A DNA stretch of 64,000 nucleotides, taken from the NCBI RefSeq assembly GCF_051020515.1, contig NZ_CP194857.1, forward strand, positions 3,658,001-3,722,000. The letters are read 5' to 3'. The notes beneath the pieces are model-generated. The model was not told where the DNA came from. It did not search any database and saw only the letters and a program-made list of their open reading frames with translations. Below are positions 1 through 8,656 of the stretch, one piece after another; positions within the stretch are counted from its first letter, which is position 1; each line of letters opens with the position of its first letter. The translations under genes and the position numbers were made by a program. The DNA comes from CALKWS01 sp051020515. GTDB taxonomy: Bacteria; Actinomycetota; Actinomycetes; Actinomycetales; Beutenbergiaceae.

Positions 1-21
1 GGACGTGCTGCCCGGGAGTCC

Positions 22-1613
22 TCAGCAGGTCAGCGCGGCCGTCTCACCCTTCTGCCACGAGCACTCCAGGGCCGGGTCGGACTCGTTCGCGGGATCGATC
101 GCCATCGGGGCAACCGCTGCGCCACCGTCCTCGGAGTGCGACGCCAGGGTCACCGCGATCTGGTCCTCGATGTCGCCGATGCCCACCAAATGGTTGTTGA
201 ACAGCATCGCGAACACCAGGTCACGCCCGTCGGCGTCGGTGACATAGCCGCTCAGGGCGGTCACCCCGGTCAGACTCCCGGTCTTGGCGTGCACGTTCCC
301 TTGGGCCGGGGTGTCACACATCCGCGAGTTCAGGGTCCCACCGACCATCCGCTCCCCCGCGCAGGCCGACGGGAACTCGGCATACCAGTGCTCGAACCAG
401 TCGCCTCCTGCACCTCGTACAGGAAGGTGGCGAACTCACCGGCGGGGATCTGGTTGCCGCGGGACAGGCCCGAGCCGTCCACGAGACGCAACTCACTGGT
501 CACCCCCAAGGACTCCAGGTAGCCGCGAAGCACCTCGGCGCCGCTCGCCCAGTCACCACTGCCGGCGACCTCATCGCCGAGGGTCTTCAGGAGCACTTCG
601 CCGTGGCCGTTGTTGGACAGCTTCATGAACGGGTTGAGCAACTCCGTCAGCGTCATCGACTCGTGCGTTGCCACCACCTCGGCACCGCTCGGTGTGGCCA
701 CGCCCGTCCGGATGTCACCGGAGACCTCGACGCCCTGTTCCTGCAGTGCCCTGGCGAACACCGCCGCCGCCTTGCCGGTCGGCTCCCACACCGCGCGCCA
801 CACCCGCCGGGCATCGGCGTCCGCGGCAATCGTGCCGCTGACCGTCCAGGTGTTCGAGCCCCGCTCACGCGTCACGCTGATCGAGGTCGCTCCGCCCGGC
901 GCCACGGTGGTGGCTTGGTTGTCGATGGTGATGTAGTCGGATTCGGGGATGACCGAGACCTCGGCGGCCTCGCCGGCACTGCCCGGAGCCGTGTTGATGA
1001 TGACCGTGCCGGCGTCGTAGTCCTCGTTCGGGCCCACCGACAGTGCGGAGATCTGGGCGGAGTAGTAGAAGTCCTCATCGCCCCAGGACCAGAACGGGCC
1101 CAGTCGTTGACTGTCGAACCGGGTGTCGTCGGCAACCAGGTCCCCGTGCACCCGGCGGATTCCGGCGTCGGCCACTTGCTCCGCCAGCGCGGCGTAGTCC
1201 TGCTCCAGCATGGTGGGGTCGCCGTCACCCTTGAGGTACAGGTCCCCTGCCACCACCTCGGAGTTCCCGCGCCGCTCGCCGTCGGTGAGCACCGTGGTGG
1301 TGTAGGTGTAGTCCGGCCCGAGCAACTCCATCGCCGCCGCCGATGTCAGCATCTTCACGTTCGAAGCGGGCATCAGTCGATAGCCCGGGTTGTGCTCGTA
1401 CAGCCGCTCCCCCGTCCGGGCGTCCTGGACCACCACCCCGGCCAGCGCCCCGTCCAACCGGGAGTCCGCCAGGATCCGGTCGACGTCCTCGACCCAGGCC
1501 GGAGCATCCCCGCTGGGCATGGTGCCGTTGCCGGTCATCGGTGCCTGTGCGGCGATCACACCGGCCGCCAGCGCCACCACCGCGCCCAGCGGTGCCTTGT
1601 ATCCACGCAACAT
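22..1613 (-). CDS. dacB: D-alanyl-D-alanine carboxypeptidase/endopeptidase (PBP4, S13), frameshifted
   Basis: Family S13 penicillin-binding protein that cuts D-Ala-D-Ala ends and cross-links of peptidoglycan outside the membrane. The main frame starts at the ATG at 1613 with a hydrophobic signal segment (residues 8-25). It shows the SxxK motif (S84-N-V-K87) and SxN (S333-N-N335). The third active-site motif, in HAKTGSLTG, and the C-terminus lie in another frame that stops at 22-24. The frames meet near 400; one added base there gives a continuous protein (EVQEA joined to DWFEHWY). An ATG at 1679 is in frame but would place charged residues before the signal, so 1613 is preferred. All three catalytic motifs survive, so the break is more likely a read error than inactivation. 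Confidence 0.85.
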
Positions 1614-1704
1614 CGAGTGCCTCACTTCGTCGTAAGAAAAGGACGCCCGGACCGTAGCGCGGTAACCAAACGTCGTCAACCGTGGTAAATGCCTTTCGGC
1701 CGGT

Positions 1705-2508
1705 TCAGGCGGACCTGGCCAGCAGCATCACCACGTTCAACACCGCAATCGCCATCGCCCCGTAGAACGGAAGCCGGCGCGGTGCCGCCACCGAGGCTGC
1801 TGCCAGCACCCCCGCGACGACGAGCACCCCCCAGGCCCACCAGGGCACCGGTCCCGCAGGCCCGAGCACACCCACGGCCGTACCGGCGAGAAGGACGACG
1901 ACGGCAAGGCGCCCGCAGGTAGGTCCGCCGAGCCGGTGGCCCAGCCCGCGCACCCCGGTGGCGGCATCATCGCTGAGGTCCGGCAGCACGTTGACCAGAT
2001 GCGCTCCGACTCCGAGCAGCCCACCGACGGCGAGCATCCACCAGGGCGGCAGCAGCGCGGGAGTCAACGCCAGCCATGGAACGGCCGGCAGTGCAGCGAA
2101 TGCGGCGGCATAGGGCACCCATGACCACACCGTGGCTTTCAGTCCGGCGTTGTAGACCCAGCCCGAGCCGACCAGCACCAGGTGCGCCAGCGCCGCAGCC
2201 CAACCCAGCGCCAGGCTCGAGGCGAGACACACCAGCGCCGATGCGACAAGAGCCGCCACGACCGTCGCTTTGGTCAACTCGCCCGTGGCCAGCGGCTTGT
2301 CCGTACGCCCCACAGCCCGGTCCCGATCGGCGTCGAGCAGGTCGTTGGACCAGCCGATCGTGAACTGCCCGGTCAGCACCGCCAGCGCCACGACGACGAT
2401 GGTCCCGGCGTCGTGACCTGCCTCCAGAGCCAGCAGCGTCGCCAGGGCGGTGACCACCACGGTAGGAGCGGGATGGGTGGCACGCAGCAGAGCGATGACG
2501 ATGCGCAC
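1705..2508 (-). CDS. UbiA-family prenyltransferase
   Basis: Polytopic membrane enzyme of 267 aa that joins an isoprenoid diphosphate to an aromatic or lipid acceptor. The Mg-diphosphate motif NDxxDxxxD is present as N55-D56-L-L-D59-A-D-R-D63. A second acidic motif (DLSDDAATGVRGLG) follows near residue 175, and most of the remainder is hydrophobic helix. The gene is divergent from the type III polyketide synthase at 2582 with 73 bp between starts, so it probably belongs to that pathway and would prenylate its phenolic product. The substrate cannot be read from sequence; a menaquinone-type or polyprenyl acceptor is the alternative. Confidence 0.8.
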   Translation of the reverse strand: MRIVIALLRATHPAPTVVVTALATLLALEAGHDAGTIVVVALAVLTGQFTIGWSNDLLDADRDRAVGRTDKPLATGELTKATVVAALVASALVCLASSLALGWAAALAHLVLVGSGWVYNAGLKATVWSWVPYAAAFAALPAVPWLALTPALLPPWWMLAVGGLLGVGAHLVNVLPDLSDDAATGVRGLGHRLGGPTCGRLAVVVLLAGTAVGVLGPAGPVPWWAWGVLVVAGVLAAASVAAPRRLPFYGAMAIAVLNVVMLLARSA

Positions 2509-2569
2509 CCCCTGAGGCTACGCGGTCCCACCGGCGTCGGCACAGGACGCGAACCCCGGCGAATATCCG

Positions 2570-2575
2570 TACGCT
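2570..2575 (+). promoter_or_regulatory. -10 box of a leaderless promoter for the type III PKS gene
   Basis: TACGCT lies six bases before the ATG at 2582, so transcription should begin at or next to the start codon. No Shine-Dalgarno sequence is seen before this ATG. No clear -35 hexamer is visible. Confidence 0.45.
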
Positions 2576-2581
2576 CGAGAA

Positions 2582-3646
2582 ATGACACAGGTGCTCGCCG
2601 TCGCGCCGGTGCTTCCTGCGCACCGGTACAGCCAGAGCCAACTCACCGATGCACTGGTGCCGATCATCGGAGTGGACGCCCCCGGCGAACGCATGCTGCG
2701 GCGCATCCACGGCGGTTGCGAGGTGGACTACCGACACCTGGCACTGCCCCTGGAACGTTACGCGGCACTGTCCGATTTCGGGCAGACCAACGACGCATTC
2801 ATCGAAGCCTCCGTCGAGTTGGGTGCCCTCGCCCTGACCAACGCCCTGCGGGAGGCCGGCCTGACCCCGCAGGATGTCGACCTGGTGGTCTCGGTCACGA
2901 TCACCGGGCTCGCCGTGCCCTCGCTCGAGGCGCGGATAGCCGAACGGGTGGGGTTGCGCCCCGACGTGGTGCGGCTGCCCATCGTGGGCCTCGGGTGCAT
3001 GGCCGGCGCCGCAGGCACGGCGCGGCTGCATGACTTCCTGCGGGGACGGCCCGACGGCGTTGCTGCCCTGATCAGCGTGGAGCTGTGTTCCCTGACGATC
3101 CAGCGTGGTGACGACTCCGGTGCGAACCTGGTGGCCAGTGGGTTGTTCGGCGACGGCGGTGGCGCGCTCATCGCGACCGGAGCGGATCACCCGAGCGTGC
3201 CGAGCAGCACCGGCCCGCGGGTGCTGGACTCGGCCAGCCGCCTCTACGTCGGAACCGCCGAGGCCATGGGCTGGGACGTGGGCAGCACCGGTCTGCGCAT
3301 CGTGCTGGGAGCGGAGGTACCCGATCTGGTTCGCGACAACGTGGGCGACGACGTCGCGGCATTCCTCGCCCGCAACGGCCTGTCCATCGCCGATGTGGGC
3401 TGGTGGGTGTGCCACCCCGGTGGACCGAAGGTGATCGACTCCCTCGCCGAGACCCTCGGCCTGCCGCACGAGGCCCTGGAACTGACCAGCCGGTCCCTGC
3501 GGGAGGTGGGCAACCTCTCCTCGGCCTCGGTCCTGCACATCCTGCGGGCCGCCTTGGACCGCTCGCCCGATCCGGGTACCTTCGGACTGATGATGGCGAT
3601 GGGTCCGGGATTCAGCCTGGAACTGGTGCTGTTGGAGGCCCGGTGA
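2582..3646 (+). CDS. type III polyketide synthase (alkylresorcinol/alkylpyrone type)
   Basis: Chalcone-synthase-fold homodimeric enzyme of 354 aa that extends an acyl starter with malonyl-CoA and cyclises it. The catalytic triad is visible: C139 in VGLGCMAG, H278 in WVCHPGG and N311 in VGNLSSAS. The methyltransferase and flavoprotein genes that follow match the order of the Streptomyces srsABC operon, whose synthase makes long-chain alkylresorcinols. A fatty acyl starter is therefore inferred here; a small aromatic product of the RppA type is the alternative. The stop overlaps the GTG start of the next gene (GTGA), suggesting coupled translation. Confidence 0.88.
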   Translation: MTQVLAVAPVLPAHRYSQSQLTDALVPIIGVDAPGERMLRRIHGGCEVDYRHLALPLERYAALSDFGQTNDAFIEASVELGALALTNALREAGLTPQDVDLVVSVTITGLAVPSLEARIAERVGLRPDVVRLPIVGLGCMAGAAGTARLHDFLRGRPDGVAALISVELCSLTIQRGDDSGANLVASGLFGDGGGALIATGADHPSVPSSTGPRVLDSASRLYVGTAEAMGWDVGSTGLRIVLGAEVPDLVRDNVGDDVAAFLARNGLSIADVGWWVCHPGGPKVIDSLAETLGLPHEALELTSRSLREVGNLSSASVLHILRAALDRSPDPGTFGLMMAMGPGFSLELVLLEAR

Positions 3647-4175
3647 CCTCCCAGATCCTGTTCACCGTGCTGATCGCGGCCGTCGGGCTGGAGCGGGTGG
3701 CTGAACTGATCGTCGCGCGCCGCAACGCCGCGTGGGCCTTCGCCCGTGGTGCCTGGGAGGCCGGTGCCGGCCACTACCCGGTGATGGTGGTGCTGCATAC
3801 CGGGCTGCTCGCCGGTGCCCTGGCGGAGGTGTGGTTGACCCCGGTCCCGTTCGTGCCGGTACTCGGGGTGACGATGCTGGTGCTGGCGTTGGGCTCCCAG
3901 GGGGATTGCGCTGGTGGTGCATCTCCTCCCTGGGGCGGCGCTGGAACACCCGGGTGATCGTGGTACCCGGGCTGCCCTTGGTCCAGGGCGGCCCGTACCG
4001 GTGGCTGCGCCACCCCAACTACGTGGCCGTGGTGGTGGAGGGATTCGCCCTGCCGCTGGTGCACTCTGCCTGGATCACCGCGGCGGTGTTCACGGTGGCC
4101 AACGCCGCGCTGCTCACCGTGCGCATCCGGACCGAGAACCGCGCGCTCGTGGCCGCAGCACCGGCACAGGGCTGA
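3643..4175 (+). CDS. isoprenylcysteine carboxyl methyltransferase (ICMT) family protein, frameshifted
   Basis: Small membrane methyltransferase, about 177 aa once repaired. The first frame (GTG at 3643) carries three hydrophobic helices up to LALGSQ; the rest, from LRWWCISSLGRR onward, is in another frame and includes the ICMT-type motif GGPYRWLRHPNY. The break is near 3900 in a CCCAGGGGG stretch, and one missing base explains it. In the srs operon the equivalent gene (srsB) methylates the alkylresorcinol ring, so O- or C-methylation of the PKS product is inferred. The gene sits between the PKS (4-bp overlap) and the flavoprotein (3-bp gap). Confidence 0.75.
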
Positions 4176-4178
4176 GGC

Positions 4179-5201
4179 GTGGCCGTTGACCTGGTCATCG
4201 CCGGCGCCGGCCCCGCCGGTCTGGCCGCCGCACTGCACGCGGTCGCGGCCGGAATGTCGGTGGTGGTGCGTGAGCCGCGCGAGGGCGTGATCGACAAGGC
4301 CTGTGGGGAGGGCGTGATGCCCGCGGGGATCGCCCACCTGGAGCGACTCGGTGTGCACCCGAAGGGGCAGGACCTCAAGGGAGTGCGGTACTGCGCTCCG
4401 GGCCGGCAGGCCGAGGCGCACTTCCTGGGCCCGCCCGGTCGCGGGGTGCGTCGCACCGAGTTGCACCGCGCACTGCTGCAGGCCACCCGCGAGGCCGGTA
4501 TCCCCATCGAGCAGACCCGGGTACGGGCCGTCGAATCCCAGGCCAGGGGCGTCGTCGTCGATGGCACGGTGGCCGGGTACCTCATCCTGGCCGACGGCCT
4601 ACACTCCCCCGGGCGCCGGATGCTCGGGCTGGACCGGCCCACCCGTGGGCCGGGACGGTACGGGTTGCGCCAGCACGTACGCCGTGCGCCGTGGACCGAC
4701 CATGTCGAGGTGCACTGGTCCGCACACGCGGAGGCCTATGTGACCCCGGTCGCCGAGGACGAGGTCGGCATCGCGATCCTGACCAGCCAGCGGGCACCCT
4801 ATGAGACCCAGCTGGCCGAGTTCACCGACCTGCGGGCGCGCCTGGCCGGGGCGGCGCCCGCCTCCTCGGTGCGCGGCGCCGGACCATTGCGCCAGCATGC
4901 CCGACGGCGAGTGGCCGGCCGCGTCCTCCTGGTCGGCGATGCCGGGGGGTACCTCGATGCGATCACCGGTGAGGGCGTCAGCCTGGCGCTGGCCCAGGCC
5001 CAGGGTGCGATCGAGGCGATCGTGCAGGACCGTCCCGGCAACTACGAACGGACGTGGCGGCGGATCGTGCGCCGCCACTCCATCCTGACGCGGGTGCTCA
5101 TGGTTGCGGGCGCCTCCCCGCTCCGGCCGCACCTGGTACCGGCAGCCCAACGCCTACCATGGTTGTTCTCCGCCGCCGTCAACGAGGTCGGACGCGCCTG
5201 A
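4179..5201 (+). CDS. FAD-dependent oxidoreductase (SrsC-like or geranylgeranyl-reductase-like)
   Basis: Flavoprotein of 340 aa starting at a GTG three bases after the methyltransferase stop. The Rossmann motif GAGPAG lies at residues 9-14 and the second FAD motif VGDAGGYLDAITGEG is in the C-terminal third, as in aromatic-ring hydroxylases and geranylgeranyl reductases. In the srs pathway the third enzyme hydroxylates the methylated resorcinol toward a quinone, and that role is inferred here. Its last 48 bases overlap the end of the CDGSH gene on the other strand, a tail-to-tail overlap. Confidence 0.8.
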   Translation: MAVDLVIAGAGPAGLAAALHAVAAGMSVVVREPREGVIDKACGEGVMPAGIAHLERLGVHPKGQDLKGVRYCAPGRQAEAHFLGPPGRGVRRTELHRALLQATREAGIPIEQTRVRAVESQARGVVVDGTVAGYLILADGLHSPGRRMLGLDRPTRGPGRYGLRQHVRRAPWTDHVEVHWSAHAEAYVTPVAEDEVGIAILTSQRAPYETQLAEFTDLRARLAGAAPASSVRGAGPLRQHARRRVAGRVLLVGDAGGYLDAITGEGVSLALAQAQGAIEAIVQDRPGNYERTWRRIVRRHSILTRVLMVAGASPLRPHLVPAAQRLPWLFSAAVNEVGRA

Positions 5202-5405
5202 GCAGGGCTCGGTCCGGAAGCCGATCGCCTTGTGGCTGCCGTCGCAGAACGGCTTGATGGCCGACGCCCCGCAGCGGCACAGTGCCACGGTCCGGCGCTC
5301 CATGGGGATGGGCGTGCCATCGGCCGCGACGATGGTGACACCACCCCGGACCAGGAGCGGTCCGTTCGGATAGGCGGTGATGCTCGGTTCAGCGGGCTGG
5401 TTCAT
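5154..5405 (-). CDS. CDGSH iron-sulfur domain protein
   Basis: Short protein of 83 aa with the CDGSH signature: CRCGAS followed by KPFCDGSHK. The three Cys and one His should bind a redox-active [2Fe-2S] cluster. The fold works in the cytosol in electron or cluster transfer; its partner is not known. It ends inside the 3' end of the flavoprotein gene on the other strand. It lies 20 bp downstream of a haem-oxygenase-like iron enzyme on the same strand, so the two are probably co-transcribed. Confidence 0.88.
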   Translation of the reverse strand: MNQPAEPSITAYPNGPLLVRGGVTIVAADGTPIPMERRTVALCRCGASAIKPFCDGSHKAIGFRTEPCSGASDLVDGGGEQPW

Positions 5406-5425
5406 ACAGTTCCTCCGTCACGGGG

Positions 5426-6517
5426 TCAGGCATCGGTCAGCGGCTTGCGCAGGGAGGAACGACCCTGCTGCCAAGCATCCAGCAGGTGCGCCCCGACCCA
5501 GTCATCGACCCTCAGGCAGGCCAAGGCGCCGAACATGATGTCCTCAAGGAGGGCCGGCTCATCCTCGGCGAGCGAGCCGGCCATGTCGTGCCCGGCGATC
5601 TGTTCGTGAACGGCGTCGGCCTCCACATGCTCATCGAAGTACCAGGTCATCTCCGGTCCGAACCCGAGCCGGCGGAAGCCGTCACCGTAGTGCCGGTTGG
5701 GGATCGAGGAGGTCATCTCGAAAGCCGCGAGGTGCCCGACCACGGCACCCCGCAGCCTGCGGTTGATCCCGAACATGGACATCAGGTTGTGCGAGGCCAG
5801 CGTGACCGCCGGGACATGGTCCACGTAGTGCCCGTAGTGGTCGCAGAGGCCGGCCCCACGCACCGTGCCGGCGAAGATCGCCGAGTGCATCCGTCCGGGA
5901 TTGCCGCCGCCGTACTCATCGGCCTGGATCTCCACCAGGGCGGCCTTGGCGCGGCCGGTCAGGCGCGGGATGGCCCAGGAGTGCGGGTCCGCCTCCCGGA
6001 GGGTGTAGATGCTGCGGTGTACCAGGAACTCCCGGACCTGCTCTGCGGTGGCGTGCTTGGCCACATAACGCGACAGACTCGGACCGCTGGGGGCGGGAGC
6101 GGTCAGGTCGAACAGCGCCTCGGCAACCGCCCCCGCCGTGGCCGCCGGCAACTCAGGAGGCCGGATCCGCTCCCGCAACGCGGACTCGAAGGCGTGCTCG
6201 AGGTCGGTGCGCAGCCGGATCAATTCGGGGGACCACTCCCACCGGTCCCCGAACGCGTCGAAGGATCCGTAGGCCAGGCTGTAGAGCGCGAACAGGCTCA
6301 GTTGCACATCGTCGTCGGTGATGACCTCACCCGCGCGCCCGAGCGCGTGGTCCCCGATCGTGGCCAACTCACCGACTCCGTCCATACCAGGACCGCTGAG
6401 GAGATTGAGCAGGTACGAACTCAGTTCCCCGCGGGGTGAGAAGGGGCTGAACGGTGCTGAACCCGGCGGGAGTGCGGCCACGGTCCGGACCTGCTCGCCG
6501 AGGGTGTCTTGAGTCAT
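5426..6517 (-). CDS. iron-containing redox enzyme family protein (haem-oxygenase-like diiron fold)
   Basis: Helical protein of 363 aa of the haem-oxygenase-like diiron oxidase/oxygenase group (formerly compared with CADD and TenA). Candidate metal ligands sit in three helices: EIQADEYGGGNPGRMH, FEMTSSIPNRHYG and YFDEHVEADAVHEQ, with the Glu/Asp and His spacing expected for such a site. The ATG at 6517 (MTQDTLGEQV) is chosen because the in-frame codons upstream to 6595 are low-complexity and Arg-rich. The family oxidises small amino-acid or fatty-acid substrates, and the substrate here is unknown. The CDGSH gene directly downstream could supply electrons or iron-sulfur clusters. Confidence 0.78.
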   Translation of the reverse strand: MTQDTLGEQVRTVAALPPGSAPFSPFSPRGELSSYLLNLLSGPGMDGVGELATIGDHALGRAGEVITDDDVQLSLFALYSLAYGSFDAFGDRWEWSPELIRLRTDLEHAFESALRERIRPPELPAATAGAVAEALFDLTAPAPSGPSLSRYVAKHATAEQVREFLVHRSIYTLREADPHSWAIPRLTGRAKAALVEIQADEYGGGNPGRMHSAIFAGTVRGAGLCDHYGHYVDHVPAVTLASHNLMSMFGINRRLRGAVVGHLAAFEMTSSIPNRHYGDGFRRLGFGPEMTWYFDEHVEADAVHEQIAGHDMAGSLAEDEPALLEDIMFGALACLRVDDWVGAHLLDAWQQGRSSLRKPLTDA

Positions 6518-6682
6518 GTTTGCGCTCCCGTATCGGGCCGCGCCGCGGTGGCGCGAGCCTGAACGCACTTTCTCACCGGCATGTGCGGTGTGCATCTCGG
6601 CTCGGGGCCCACATCACCACCGTTGCCGCCGCCGCCGGGATACCCGAGACTAGGGGTACCCGCGTCGATGCAGGAGGCCGTC

Positions 6683-8563
6683 ATGGTGCCGAGACCCGAA
6701 GTGGACGAACGCGAGGCCCGACGGGTCGCCGAACAGTCCCGGGACACCCGGTGGGACCAGCCGAGTTTCGCCAAGGAACTGTACCTGGGCCGCTTCCGAC
6801 CGGAGATCCTCCAGAACCACCTGGCCCCGGATTCCGACCCGGATGAAGGCGGCGAGGCCTTCCTGGGGCGACTGCACGAGGTTCTGGCCGGCATCGACGG
6901 CGCCGCGATCGAACGCGAGGCCAAGGTCCCCCAGGGCGTCCTCGACGCTTTGGCGCAGGCCGGGGCCTTCGGGATGAAGATCCCGACCGAGTACGGTGGT
7001 GCGGGCCTGGGGCAGGTGTACTACAACCGCGCGCTGATGCTGGTGGGAACGGTCAGCCCCGCGCTCGGTGCGTTGTTGTCGGCGCACCAATCGATCGGGG
7101 TACCCGAGCCGGTACGCCAGTTCGGCACCGAGGAGCAGAAGGCACGGTTCCTGCCCAGGTGCGCCGCCGGTGAGATCTCCGCATTCCTGCTGACCGAGCC
7201 CGACGTGGGCTCCGACCCTGCCCGTCTGCACCTGAGAGCCACCCCCGACGAGGACGGCAACTACGTGCTCGACGGCTCCAAACTGTGGGCGACCAACGGG
7301 TCGATCGCCGATCTGCTGGTGGTCCTGGGCCGGGTCCCGGAGCAGGACGGACACCCCGGCGGGATCACCGCGTTCGTGGTCGAGGCGGACTCCCCCGGCA
7401 TCACCATCGAGCGGCGAAATGCGTTCATGGGTCTGCGCGGCCTGGAGAACAGCCTGACCCGCTTCAGCAACGTCGTCGTTCCGGCCGCGAACATGCTCGG
7501 CCAGGAGGGCCGGGGCTTGAAGATCGCGCTGAGCACGCTGACCACCGGGCGGCTGTCGATCCCGGCAATGTGCGTCGCGGCCAGCAAGTGGTCCCTCAAG
7601 ATCGGCCGGGAGTGGGCACGGGAGCGGGTGCAGTGGGGCCGGCCAGTGGGCGAGCACGCCGCAGTGGCGCACCGGATCGCCTTCATGGCCACCAACACCT
7701 ACGCCCAGGAGGCGGTGCTCGAACTCACCTCCCGGCTCACCGACGCCGACCGCGCCGACGTGCGGATCGAGGCAGCCCTGGCCAAGCTCTTCACCTCCGA
7801 GCGTGCCTGGCTGATCGCCGACCACCTCGTCCAGATCCGTGGGGGCCGCGGGTACGAGACCGCCGACTCCCTACAAGCCCGCGGCGAGCGTGCGGCGCCG
7901 GTGGAGCAGGTGTTGCGCGACCTGCGCATCAACCGGATCTTCGAGGGATCCACCGAGATCATGCACCTGCTCATCGCCCGGGACGCGGTCGACACCCACC
8001 TGTCGGTGGCCGGTGACATCATCGACCCCGAGGCCACCGGGCAGGACAGGGCCCGCGCCGCCGTCCGGGCTGCGCGCTTCTACGCCGCCTGGCTCCCCGG
8101 TCTGCTCGCCGGCCAGGGGATGGTGCCGGGGTCCTACGCCGACTTCGGCCCGCTGGCCACGCACCTGCGTTTCATCGAGCGGGCCAGTCGCCGGCTGGCC
8201 CGGTCCACCTTCTACGGGATGGCCCGCTGGCAGGGCGGGCTCGAGCACAAGCAGGGCTTCCTGGGCCGGGTGGTGGACATCGGCGCCGAACTCTTCGCGA
8301 TGACCGCGGTGTGCCTCCGCGCGCGGACGCAGCAGGAGGACGGCAGCGCCCCGAATTCTGCTCGGTTGGCCGCGTCGTACTGCCGTCAGGCGCGGCGCAC
8401 CGTGGCCCGGCTGTTCCACGAACTGTGGATCAACACCGATGCCTCGGATGAGCGGACCGCCCGAGCCGTACTCCGCGGGGACCTCAGCTGGCTGGAAGCG
8501 GGAATCCTGGACCCCTCCGAGAACACCGGGCCCTGGATCGCACCGGACGAGGCCCTGCGCTAG
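6683..8563 (+). CDS. acyl-CoA dehydrogenase family protein
   Basis: FAD enzyme of 626 aa that puts a trans-2,3 double bond into an acyl-CoA, the first step of beta-oxidation. The N-terminal helical domain, the middle beta domain (LLTEPDVGSDPA, LWATNGS) and the C-terminal helical domain (QIRGGRGYE) are all present. The likely catalytic base is the Glu of FEGSTEIM, matching MCAD Glu376. The long C-terminal extension (about 200 aa) is of the VLCAD/long-form type. The ATG at 6683 is chosen because AGGAGG at 6672-6677 precedes it by five bases; an ATG at 6668 has no such site. Confidence 0.9.
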   Translation: MVPRPEVDEREARRVAEQSRDTRWDQPSFAKELYLGRFRPEILQNHLAPDSDPDEGGEAFLGRLHEVLAGIDGAAIEREAKVPQGVLDALAQAGAFGMKIPTEYGGAGLGQVYYNRALMLVGTVSPALGALLSAHQSIGVPEPVRQFGTEEQKARFLPRCAAGEISAFLLTEPDVGSDPARLHLRATPDEDGNYVLDGSKLWATNGSIADLLVVLGRVPEQDGHPGGITAFVVEADSPGITIERRNAFMGLRGLENSLTRFSNVVVPAANMLGQEGRGLKIALSTLTTGRLSIPAMCVAASKWSLKIGREWARERVQWGRPVGEHAAVAHRIAFMATNTYAQEAVLELTSRLTDADRADVRIEAALAKLFTSERAWLIADHLVQIRGGRGYETADSLQARGERAAPVEQVLRDLRINRIFEGSTEIMHLLIARDAVDTHLSVAGDIIDPEATGQDRARAAVRAARFYAAWLPGLLAGQGMVPGSYADFGPLATHLRFIERASRRLARSTFYGMARWQGGLEHKQGFLGRVVDIGAELFAMTAVCLRARTQQEDGSAPNSARLAASYCRQARRTVARLFHELWINTDASDERTARAVLRGDLSWLEAGILDPSENTGPWIAPDEALR

Positions 8564-8656
8564 CAACCTGGGGCCCAGCATGCGGACGCCGCCGGCATGC
8601 CTGTGTCCGCACCGACGCGACTCTGCGAGGCTCAGGTCACCAGCGAACGGAGGACT

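Noticed and set aside
1967..3538. A 523-codon minus-strand frame across UbiA and the type III PKS.
   Set aside because: It is antisense to the PKS, whose catalytic triad is intact, and out of frame with UbiA. No homology or signal supports it.
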